Position numbers and translations under genes: made by a program. Shown here in pieces: positions 1 through 6,219 of a stretch of DNA of 10,674 bases; within the stretch, counting starts at the first letter, position 1, and every line of letters starts with the position of its first letter. This stretch comes from Arcicella sp043769985. Its GTDB lineage: Bacteria; Bacteroidota; Bacteroidia; Cytophagales; Spirosomataceae. Where the stretch lies: positions 1-10,674 of the forward strand of contig JAYVIV010000257.1 in NCBI GenBank assembly GCA_043769985.1, written 5' to 3'. Under the pieces are notes generated by a model that made no database searches, was not told the DNA's origin, and saw only the letters and a list, made by a program, of their open reading frames with translations.

Positions 1-1193
1 GCAATCTGCCAATTCGGTACGCCAAAAGGCAGTCTTACCATCATATCAATGGGAGAAGTAAGTGGAAACATGGAAGCCCAAAATGCCAAATTACTGTCTG
101 GGTCTTGAATAATGGCTTGTCCCAAAAAGAAAGAAACCAATATCGGAATCGTGACGGGCAGTAAAAACTGTTGTGCTTCAGAAGCATTTTCAACCGCAGA
201 ACCAACAGCCGCAAAAAGTGAGCTATAAATCAAATATCCACCGATATAAAACAAAAAGAAACAGATAATTAATTTCGCTAAGGAAACATTTTCAACCGTT
301 TGAGAAATTCCGTTCAATGGATTTTTGGACTTAAATTCACTTTTAAATTTTTCAACCTCTTCTTTATTTACGCCCGTTTTTTGCATAGTTTGCACTTTCT
401 GGTCAATTTTTCCCGACATCAGTGCGGTAGTGGCAGTTGAAGCTACAAAAGTCAAAGTGCCCCATAATAAAAACTGCGTTAGTCCAACTAATCCTACGCC
501 AATAATCTTGCCCATCATCAACTGAAACGGTCTTACTGACGAAATCATTACTTCAATAATACGGTTACTTTTCTCTTCAATCACCCCATTCATCACCTGT
601 GACCCGTATAAAAAAGCCGACATATACAACACAAAACCAAAGATTCCCGCCAAAATCATGGCTCCCGTCGAGCTACTACTTTGCTCTTCGCCATCTTCTT
701 GCAACGTGAAAGTATCGGAACTGACTTTCACTTTATTATCCTCCAAAACCTTCAAGTCAATGTTGGCATTTTTGAGTTTAATGTTGCGTAATTCCGCTTG
801 AATAACCCCTTCGATATCACGTTGCGTACCAAAACCAATGCTCTTTTTACCAACCATTTTTACGCCGTCGGAATTCGTCAAAATATCTTTGGGAATATTT
901 ACCAAGATATCGGCATCACTTTTCAATAAGCCTTTTTTTGCTTCTTCAAATGGTTTATCAATAAATTTATACGTGATATCCTCATTAGAAATTGATATTA
1001 TATTATCTTTAAATAAGCCACTTTCATCAACAATCTCAACGGTTTTGGTATTATCAGAGTTTATCGCTAAATAAATTGGAATGGCATAAACCCCCGCAAT
1101 TAAAAATGGAACAAGAATTGAGGCAATCCAGAAGGATTTTTTACGTACTCTCGTTACGTATTCTCTTTGTATAATTAGTAATATTTTGTTCAT
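1..1193 (-). CDS. ABC-2 type transporter permease (NatB-like), 3' end beyond the window
   Basis: Reading from ATG at 1193 the frame stays open to base 1, giving about 397 residues; the C-terminus lies outside the window. The protein begins MNKILLIIQREYVTRVRKKS and has a first membrane helix at about residues 21-43. An extracytoplasmic domain of roughly 120 residues follows, then further helices. After the second helix comes EEKSNRIIEVMISS, a characteristic stretch of NatB/YhaP-type ABC-2 permeases (PF12698 family), followed by FQLMMGKIIGVGLVGL. This is an inner-membrane permease that would pair with the ATPase encoded just upstream (1267-2190) to form an exporter. The substrate is unknown: NatAB of Bacillus exports sodium, but most family members are uncharacterised. 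The family call is firm; the NatB analogy is only architectural. Confidence 0.9.
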   Translation of the reverse strand, partial: MNKILLIIQREYVTRVRKKSFWIASILVPFLIAGVYAIPIYLAINSDNTKTVEIVDESGLFKDNIISISNEDITYKFIDKPFEEAKKGLLKSDADILVNIPKDILTNSDGVKMVGKKSIGFGTQRDIEGVIQAELRNIKLKNANIDLKVLEDNKVKVSSDTFTLQEDGEEQSSSSTGAMILAGIFGFVLYMSAFLYGSQVMNGVIEEKSNRIIEVMISSVRPFQLMMGKIIGVGLVGLTQFLLWGTLTFVASTATTALMSGKIDQKVQTMQKTGVNKEEVEKFKSEFKSKNPLNGISQTVENVSLAKLIICFFLFYIGGYLIYSSLFAAVGSAVENASEAQQFLLPVTIPILVSFFLGQAIIQDPDSNLAFWASMFPLTSPIDMMVRLPFGVPNWQI

Positions 1194-1205
1194 GATTTTC
1201 TTAGT

Positions 1206-1261
1206 AGAACAGGTTTCTAACCTGTTCTTTTATATATTACGAACAGGTTGGAAACCTGTTC
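1206..1261. repeat. Pair of near-identical palindromes between the two ABC genes
   Basis: Two hairpins stand side by side. The first has arms AGAACAGGTT (1206-1215) and AACCTGTTCT (1219-1228) around a 3-nt loop. The second has arms GAACAGGTT (1241-1249) and AACCTGTTC (1253-1261), also with a 3-nt loop. They fill most of the 73-bp gap between the ATPase stop and the permease start. The copies could also pair with each other. They look like a REP-type dispersed palindrome, and within a cotranscribed pair they could stabilise or attenuate the mRNA. The pairing is seen directly; the dispersed nature is inferred. Confidence 0.8.
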
Positions 1262-1266
1262 TATTT

Positions 1267-2190
1267 TTACAATAAGTCATTCGCTTCACCGCCGACAACT
1301 TTAATAAATATTTCGTTAAAAGAAGGAATATTCTCATTGAAAGATTTTAATTCAACGTGCTGAATTAAATTGCTAATCAATTGATTTACAGGTATTTCTT
1401 GCGTATTTTTAATATGTGCTTGTAGGATTCCGTCTTCTAATTTTTGCGTATTTAATACCTCAAAAATGCCATTTTCATTCGGTAAATCTCCAGTGAATTG
1501 TATGGTGTATGAGTTATCTTTAAAACGATTTTTTACTTCTTTTTTGCCACCGAATAACACCACTTTTGACTTATTAATCAAGGCAATATTATCACACAAT
1601 TCCTCTACGGATTCCATTCTGTGGGTTGAAAAAATGATGGTTGTTCCACGTTCTTTCAGTTCTAAAATTTCGTCTTTCAATAAGTTAGCATTAATAGGGT
1701 CGAAACCTGAAAAGGGCTCATCTAAAATTATCAATTTAGGCTCATGGACAATTGTGGCAATGAATTGGGTTTTTTGTTGCATCCCTTTTGAGAGGTCTTC
1801 CACGTTTTTATCCCACCAATCTTTGATGTCAAACTTGATAAACCACCGTTTCAATTTTTCCAGCGCATCAGCTTTTTTCATACCTTTCAACTGAGCAAGA
1901 TATAAAAGTTGTTCGCCGACTTTCATTTTTTTGTAAAGTCCACGTTCTTCGGGCAAATAGCCGATGTCTTCAATGTGTCTGGGTTGCAGTCGTTCACCGT
2001 TGAGAATAATGACCCCTTCATCGGGTGCGGTGATTTGATTAATGATTCTGATGAGAGAAGTTTTGCCCGCTCCGTTGGGTCCCAATAAACCGAAAATTGA
2101 GCCTTTAGGTACTTCAATACTGACATCATTCAAGGCAGTATGTTCGGCGTAACGTTTAACAACGTGCTGAGCTTCTAAGATATTTGACAT
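1267..2190 (-). CDS. ABC transporter ATP-binding protein (NatA-like)
   Basis: This 307-residue cytoplasmic ATPase energises the permease encoded 73 bp downstream on the same strand. Visible motifs in order are Walker A GPNGAGKTS (residues 37-45), the GYLPEERGLY segment at the Q-loop region (77-86), signature LSKGMQQK (133-140), Walker B with catalytic Glu in LIILDEPFSGFD (153-164), and the switch His in STH (188-190). The roughly 90 C-terminal residues after the nucleotide-binding domain match the position and size of the DUF4162 extension found in NatA-type ATPases. The start at MSNILEAQHV is natural for the family. No promoter is obvious; the upstream gap holds a large inverted repeat. The ATPase assignment is very secure, the transported substrate is not known. 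Confidence 0.95.
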   Translation of the reverse strand: MSNILEAQHVVKRYAEHTALNDVSIEVPKGSIFGLLGPNGAGKTSLIRIINQITAPDEGVIILNGERLQPRHIEDIGYLPEERGLYKKMKVGEQLLYLAQLKGMKKADALEKLKRWFIKFDIKDWWDKNVEDLSKGMQQKTQFIATIVHEPKLIILDEPFSGFDPINANLLKDEILELKERGTTIIFSTHRMESVEELCDNIALINKSKVVLFGGKKEVKNRFKDNSYTIQFTGDLPNENGIFEVLNTQKLEDGILQAHIKNTQEIPVNQLISNLIQHVELKSFNENIPSFNEIFIKVVGGEANDLL

Positions 2191-2232
2191 AGTTTATTAT
2201 TTTGGTTTGTAGTTAGTTTTAGGACAGCGATA

Positions 2233-2397
2233 TTAGACCACGGATTAAACGGATTTTACGGATTTATACTGGGACGCATAGTCGGATAAAATTTTAGTTA
2301 TATCATTACAATTAATGATGAATTAGCGATTTCAATTGTATTAATTCAAAAGAAAAATCCGTGTAAATCTGTTTAATCCGTTCAATCCGTGGTCTAA
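2233..2397. repeat. Long imperfect inverted-repeat element ('CCACGGATTAAACGG' type)
   Basis: The 37-nt arms at 2233-2269 and 2361-2397 are reverse complements with five differences; both ends read TTAGACCACGGATT when read inward. The 91-nt centre is AT-rich and codes for nothing visible. The element sits just upstream of the ABC ATPase start and together with the terminator at 2427-2473 fills the non-coding stretch 2191-2492. Within each arm the GGATT/ACGG unit recurs with about 10-nt spacing. Similar CCACGGATTAAACGGATT sequences are, from memory, common dispersed repeats in Bacteroidota genomes; no transposase is present. Confidence 0.75.
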
Positions 2398-2426
2398 CAG
2401 CGACCTCTTAAATTATTACACAAAAC

Positions 2427-2473
2427 AAAGAGCGTTTGTCAAAAATGATTTAGATTTTTGACAAACGCTCTTT
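2427..2473 (-). terminator. Strong stem-loop terminator, probably bidirectional
   Basis: A perfect 20-bp stem (2427-2446 paired with 2454-2473, core GAGCGTTTGTCAAAAAT) encloses a 7-nt loop. On the minus strand it lies 20 bp after the stop of the Lys/Ala-rich gene and is followed by CTTTGTTTTGTG, a U-rich tail. The plus-strand reading also has a T-run (CTCTTTTTCT). It shares its outer flank CACAAAACAAAGA with the stem-loop after btuB, which suggests a common terminator design in this genome. Confidence 0.85.
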
Positions 2474-2492
2474 TTCTATTGATAATCGGCAA

Positions 2493-2933
2493 TTATTGAG
2501 ACTCATTCGTTGGCTCAACTTTTGTTTCCGCTGGTTTTGGAGCAGATTTTGATACTGACTTTGCTTTTGCCACTGATTTTTTTGCTGGTGCTGGCGTTGC
2601 TTTTGGTGCAGTCGCAGGTTTTGCCGATGACGAAGTTTTATCACTCGTAACAATCGCAATTTTAGCACTCATTGCTGCTTTTTCAGCCGATTTTTCTTTG
2701 GTTTTTGCTATTTTTTTTGCCTTTGAAACTAATTTTTTCGTGGCTTTTACGGCATCTTTTTCTTGCTCTTGCTCTTCATCTTTTTGCAACTTAGCAAATT
2801 TTTTCACGATGTCTTTTGAACATTCATCAACGGCTTTTACTAATTTTTTAGCACTTTTGGCATTTAGTCCGTGCATTTTGCCTAAAATAGCTGCCGATAT
2901 TTCGTTTGCAAGGCTTTTGTTATCTGATTTCAT
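2493..2933 (-). CDS. Small Lys/Ala-rich basic protein, histone H1-like
   Basis: This is a 146-residue protein. Residues 1-50 (MKSDNKSLANEISAAILGKM onward) look like a compact helical segment with the sequence HGLNAKSAKKLVKAVDEC. Residues 50-100 are highly charged and probably helical or coiled, and residues about 95-146 are a low-complexity tail of Lys, Ala, Pro and Ser (for example KATPAPAKKSVAKAKS). Such Lys/Ala/Pro tails occur in bacterial histone-H1-like DNA-binding proteins, and small proteins of this design are common and mostly unnamed in Bacteroidota. A nucleoid role is an inference from composition only. It is a single-gene unit: a terminator follows it, and upstream it diverges from the B12 cluster. 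The start is the first ATG of the frame. Confidence 0.8.
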   Translation of the reverse strand: MKSDNKSLANEISAAILGKMHGLNAKSAKKLVKAVDECSKDIVKKFAKLQKDEEQEQEKDAVKATKKLVSKAKKIAKTKEKSAEKAAMSAKIAIVTSDKTSSSAKPATAPKATPAPAKKSVAKAKSVSKSAPKPAETKVEPTNESQ

Positions 2934-3073
2934 TGTTTATATTAATTAATTGTTAAGAGAATATTATCTTATTGACAACGAATGTAGGAATAAGGTTTTA
3001 CGCAAAAAAATTTTTTGTGTTAAGTTTTTATGAAAGTCCATCAATAAATTAATTATCTCTAAACAATTCCGCC

Positions 3074-3081
3074 TACCTTTG
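3074..3081 (+). promoter_or_regulatory. Bacteroidota-type -7 box of the B12 cluster promoter
   Basis: TACCTTTG fits the Bacteroidota primary-sigma -7 consensus TAnnTTTG exactly. It ends about 9 bases before the first paired bases of the riboswitch, which is where a transcript start is expected. A clear -33 TTG at the usual distance is not visible, so the upstream half is weak. The AT-rich stretch 2934-3070 between the divergent genes otherwise holds only an A-tract/T-tract palindrome near 3002-3020. Confidence 0.65.
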
Positions 3082-3089
3082 CAGAAGTT

Positions 3090-3335
3090 TATGGTGCTTT
3101 ATGATTGGAATCATCCAAGCGTGATGCTTAATAGGGAAATCGGTAAAAGCCGATACTGTCCCCGCAACTGTAAGTTTTATAAAGTCGTTTCCATACTTCA
3201 ATAACCACTGGGTTTAGTTGTGAGTTAGTAATTGGTGAGTTGTGAGTTTTAATCACTAAATCACAACGCACTAATTCACAACTAAATCTGGGAAGGTTCA
3301 GGGAAACGATAAAACGAGTCAGGAGACCTGCCATT
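3090..3335 (+). ncRNA. Cobalamin (B12) riboswitch
   Basis: The leader carries the conserved elements of the cobalamin aptamer in order: GGTGC near 3093, GATGCTTAATAGGGAA (3123-3138), the short ATCGG/CCGAT hairpin (3139-3154), the B12 box core ACTGTCCCCGCAACTGTAA (3155-3173), CCACTGG (3205-3211), TGGGAAGG (3289-3296) and the closing GAGTCAGGAGACCTGCC (3316-3332). It lies 165 bases before btuB on the same strand, so it should reduce expression of the receptor, and perhaps of the whole cluster, when adenosylcobalamin or another corrinoid is plentiful. The variable arm between CCACTGG and TGGGAAGG is unusually long and repeat-like (see findings). Confidence 0.97.
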
Positions 3336-3422
3336 GAATCATTCTTGATTTTTGCCTACGGACGATGGGCGGATTCGAGCGTTCGATTATCATTTTTATG
3401 TAGGTTTTAAGGTTGTTGATTG

Positions 3423-3470
3423 GTCAGACGATAGTCAGACCAATTTTATTCCGTCTGACTATCGTCTGAC
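3423..3470. repeat. Perfect 18-bp inverted repeat between riboswitch and btuB
   Basis: Arms GTCAGACGATAGTCAGAC (3423-3440) and its exact reverse complement (3453-3470) flank a 12-nt loop. An outer pair GTAGGTTT (3400-3407) and AAACCTAC (3478-3485) could enclose the hairpin in a larger stem. It ends 15-30 bases before the btuB ATG, so it lies where the riboswitch expression platform should be. It has no T-run and so is not a simple terminator; it may be a dispersed palindrome, or a structure that hides the ribosome landing site. Confidence 0.8.
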
Positions 3471-3500
3471 TAAGCCGAAACCTACTTCCCAAATCCCACA

Positions 3501-5471
3501 ATGTTCAAATCATTACAAAAAACCCTTCTCATGGTAGGCGTGTGCCTATCTACCTGTGTTTATGCACAAGACGTTACCAACAAAAATTTAGAGGAAGTCG
3601 TGGTTACGGCTAACAAAACCGACCAAAAACTTTCACAAACGGGTAAGGTCATTACCGTTTTATCGGATTCCATTCTACAAAAGTATCAATCTCAGACTGT
3701 TACAGAATTATTGACCCGTCAGGCTGGATTTATGATTGTGGGTTCACAAAATACTTTTGGTGCGAATCAGGATGTATATTTGCGAGGTGCAGGTACTGGA
3801 AATACCCTAATTCTAATTGATGGAATGCCCATGTATGACCCTTCTGGAATTTCATCAAGTTTCGATTTAAACTTAATGACCGTAGGCGAATGCGAACGTA
3901 TCGAAATCTTAAAAGGAGCTCAATCAACACTATACGGTTCCGATGCCGTGGCTGGGGTAATCAATATTTTCACGAAGAAAGGTAACGCAATTAAACCTGT
4001 CGGTGGAAATGCCTCATTGAATGCTGGCACCTACGGAACTTTCAGAGGAACTGTTGGCGTAAATGGTTTATTTTCAAAGGGTTATTACAATGTTCAATAT
4101 ACCCGTTTACAATCGGATGGATTTTCATCGGCATTCGATAAAGTAGGGAATAAAGGATTTGATAATGACGGGATTCGACAAAATAATATTTTGGCAAATG
4201 TGGGATTAAATCTATCAAAAAACCTAACCCTTAAACTTCGTACTATCCTTAATAATTACAAAACGGATATTGATGCTGGGGCATTTTCGGATGAAAAAGA
4301 TTATACAATAAAAAATAATTTTTCCATGATTGCAGGTGGTTTAGATTACCGTTACACAAAAGGAAAACTGACATTCAATTATGGATATAGTAAAAGCGAA
4401 AGAAATTATTTGGATGATTCACTTTCAGTAGAAAAAGGGGCTTTTAGTAAGTATGTTATTCAATTTTATGGAGGAACTTCTCACTACGCAGAAGTATTCA
4501 ACGCCTTGAAAATCAATGATAATCTTGAGTTCGTGGCGGGTGCAGACTACCGTGCTGCCAATACTGACCAAACATACGTATCATACAGTCAATACGGGAA
4601 ATATGCCTCTCCCGCCTTGGGTGCTGATACTGCCAAAACCAACATTTTTAGTGTTTACGCCTCGGGATTGTTAAAAACTAAAATTGGCTTTTTCTTAGAA
4701 TTGGGTGGGCGGTATAATAATCATTCCTTATATGGAAATAATTTTACTTACTCCTTCAATCCATCGTATTTGATGAATGATCAAGTGAAGTTTTTTGTCA
4801 ATCTTTCATCGGGTTTCAAAGCTCCGTCTCTGTATCAATTATTTTCTCCGTATGGCAATAAAGCCTTGAATCCAGAACGTTCAGTCTCTTTGGAAGGTGG
4901 GATTCAGCTATTTGCAAAAGATAAAAAATCAGACCTTAGAATCTTGTATTTTGACCGTGATATTAAAGATGTTATCTACTTTGAATCACTTTCAAAAGCC
5001 CCTTTTGGACGTTATATCAATTTCGACAGACAGCATGATTACGGTTGGGAAGTTGAAGGAAAAACGCAAATTGGCAAAGTTAATTTGTGGGCAAATGTAA
5101 TGCTTTTACAAGGTGCAATCACTACTCAAATTGCTAAGAAAGATACAACTTTCAATAACCTTATCCGTCGTCCAGAAAGCACCCTCAACCTTGGATTAGG
5201 TTATCAAGTAACTGATAATATGTACGTTAGCACAAATTTGAGGAGCATTGGCAAGCGTACTGACCGTTTTTATAATAGTGCTTCCTTCAAAACAGAAAGT
5301 GTAGTTTTAAATGCTTACACAACACTTGATTTTTATTTAGAATATAAATTTACTCGTATGATAAAAGCCTACTTTGATTTGAAAAACCTGACTGATACCC
5401 AATATTTTGATGTTTATGGGTACAACAGTAGAAGATTTAATTTTATGGCGGGTCTTAACATTACTTTTTAA
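3501..5471 (+). CDS. btuB: TonB-dependent outer-membrane cobalamin receptor (BtuB family)
   Basis: This 656-residue outer-membrane protein takes up corrinoids using TonB energy. A signal peptide covers about residues 1-22 (MFKSLQKTLLMVGVCLSTCVYA). A TonB-box-like EEVVVTA follows at 31-37, then a plug domain at about 40-160 with RIEILKGAQSTLYGSDAVAG, a highly conserved TonB-receptor stretch (from 133). The rest is a 22-stranded-type beta barrel ending in aromatic Phe (AGLNITF). It lacks the N-terminal carboxypeptidase-like domain of SusC-type receptors and is about the size of classical BtuB (E. coli about 614). B12 specificity comes mainly from the cobalamin riboswitch upstream and cobU downstream. 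ATG 3501 is chosen because it gives a complete signal peptide. A stem-loop follows it. Confidence 0.93.
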   Translation: MFKSLQKTLLMVGVCLSTCVYAQDVTNKNLEEVVVTANKTDQKLSQTGKVITVLSDSILQKYQSQTVTELLTRQAGFMIVGSQNTFGANQDVYLRGAGTGNTLILIDGMPMYDPSGISSSFDLNLMTVGECERIEILKGAQSTLYGSDAVAGVINIFTKKGNAIKPVGGNASLNAGTYGTFRGTVGVNGLFSKGYYNVQYTRLQSDGFSSAFDKVGNKGFDNDGIRQNNILANVGLNLSKNLTLKLRTILNNYKTDIDAGAFSDEKDYTIKNNFSMIAGGLDYRYTKGKLTFNYGYSKSERNYLDDSLSVEKGAFSKYVIQFYGGTSHYAEVFNALKINDNLEFVAGADYRAANTDQTYVSYSQYGKYASPALGADTAKTNIFSVYASGLLKTKIGFFLELGGRYNNHSLYGNNFTYSFNPSYLMNDQVKFFVNLSSGFKAPSLYQLFSPYGNKALNPERSVSLEGGIQLFAKDKKSDLRILYFDRDIKDVIYFESLSKAPFGRYINFDRQHDYGWEVEGKTQIGKVNLWANVMLLQGAITTQIAKKDTTFNNLIRRPESTLNLGLGYQVTDNMYVSTNLRSIGKRTDRFYNSASFKTESVVLNAYTTLDFYLEYKFTRMIKAYFDLKNLTDTQYFDVYGYNSRRFNFMAGLNITF

Positions 5472-5484
5472 TTATTCACAAAAC

Positions 5485-5516
5485 AAAGACAGTTTCACTA
5501 AAATGAAACTGTCTTT
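5485..5516 (+). terminator. Stem-loop after btuB inside the cluster
   Basis: A perfect 13-bp stem AAAGACAGTTTCA / TGAAACTGTCTTT (5485-5497, 5504-5516) has a 6-nt loop and is followed by TCTA, with TCTTTT forming a short U-run. It begins 14 bases after the btuB stop and ends 17 bases before the next ATG. It may terminate part of the transcripts, so btuB is made in excess of the downstream genes, or it may protect the btuB mRNA 3' end. Its flank matches the terminator at 2427-2473. Confidence 0.75.
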
Positions 5517-5533
5517 TCTAAATTCAACGAAAC

Positions 5534-6121
5534 ATGAAACAGACATTCAATCCTCGTTTATTGACACTTCTATTTTTTATTTTGGTAATGGCTATTATCA
5601 GAATTTTAAATGTTGAAAAATTAACTTCATTCAACGAATATACACCTTTGGGTGCTATGTGTATGTTTGGCGGAGCGTACTTTACTAATAAATGGAAAGC
5701 CGTTCTATTTCCGTTGGGAATGCTTTTGGTGAGTGATTTGGTAATAAATCAAGTAGTTTACCATGGAAAATATGGTATTATGTACAGCAGTTGGCCATAT
5801 ATTTATTCTATTTTTGGCTTAATAACACTTTACAGCAAGCAGATTTTAGAGAAAATTAATGCTAAAAATATTGTTTTAGCAGCCATTTGTGCGGCAGTTG
5901 GACATTGGGTTTTGGCAGATACGATGGTGTTTATTGGTGGCGGTATCGACATTCGCACGATGCTTCCGTTGAGTCGTGATTGGGCTGGTTATGTGCAGTG
6001 TTTAACCCAAGGAATTCCATTTATGAAAAACTTTTTGGTAGGCACATTAGCATACAGTAGCTTAATGTTTGGAGCTTTTGAATTATTGAAAGTGCGTTTT
6101 CCAAAATTAGCAATTGCATAG
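5534..6121 (+). CDS. DUF6580-type integral membrane protein, candidate corrinoid or precursor carrier
   Basis: This 195-residue protein has about six hydrophobic segments (roughly residues 8-25, 36-51, 55-75, 84-101, 111-131 and 160-185), so it sits in the inner membrane. The segment FNEYTPLGAMCMFGGAYF (33-50) followed by LFPLGMLLVSDLVIN (58-72) resembles the conserved core of DUF6580 proteins. Their size and topology recall the substrate-binding S components of ECF transporters. The family has no proven function that I know of. Its place directly behind btuB in a B12-riboswitch cluster that lacks BtuC/BtuD suggests a role in moving a corrinoid, cobalt or lower-ligand base across the inner membrane; this is inference from context. 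It starts 62 bp after btuB and ends just before a palindromic repeat. Confidence 0.85.
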   Translation: MKQTFNPRLLTLLFFILVMAIIRILNVEKLTSFNEYTPLGAMCMFGGAYFTNKWKAVLFPLGMLLVSDLVINQVVYHGKYGIMYSSWPYIYSIFGLITLYSKQILEKINAKNIVLAAICAAVGHWVLADTMVFIGGGIDIRTMLPLSRDWAGYVQCLTQGIPFMKNFLVGTLAYSSLMFGAFELLKVRFPKLAIA

Positions 6122-6205
6122 TTTCGATGTTCGATTTTCGATGCTCGTTTTTCGGAAGAACAACGAAAATCGAACAACGAAATGAACATCGACAATCGAA
6201 AAACA
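6122..6205. repeat. Palindromic intergenic element, copy A (TCGATGTTCG family)
   Basis: This element begins right after the stop of the DUF6580 gene and ends 14 bases before the next ATG. It contains TGTTCGATTTTCG (6128-6140) with its exact reverse complement at 6164-6176, and an alternative pair CGATGTTC (6125-6132) / GAACATCG (6184-6191). The centre reads TTTTTCGGAAGAA, shared with copy B. It has the look of a REP-like dispersed palindrome, and no coding function is apparent. Confidence 0.8.
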
Positions 6206-6219
6206 ATAATCCAAAAACA

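Noticed and set aside
2450..2668. Gln/Arg-rich open frame overlapping the Lys/Ala-rich gene
   Set aside because: It is the other frame of a Lys/Ala repeat-coding stretch and runs through the terminator; the 2493-2933 frame has the sensible start and composition.
3352..3537. Small 61-residue open frame between riboswitch and btuB
   Set aside because: It spans the palindrome and overlaps the btuB signal peptide region; composition is not protein-like and no homology is recognised.
3501..3566. Lipoprotein signal for BtuB
   Set aside because: LSTC at residues 16-19 is a poor lipobox, and TonB receptors carry ordinary signal peptides; cleavage after Ala22 fits better.
6127..6219. Longer start for the BtuF-like gene
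   Set aside because: The extension is translated palindromic repeat; the conserved fold begins at the ATG at 6220.
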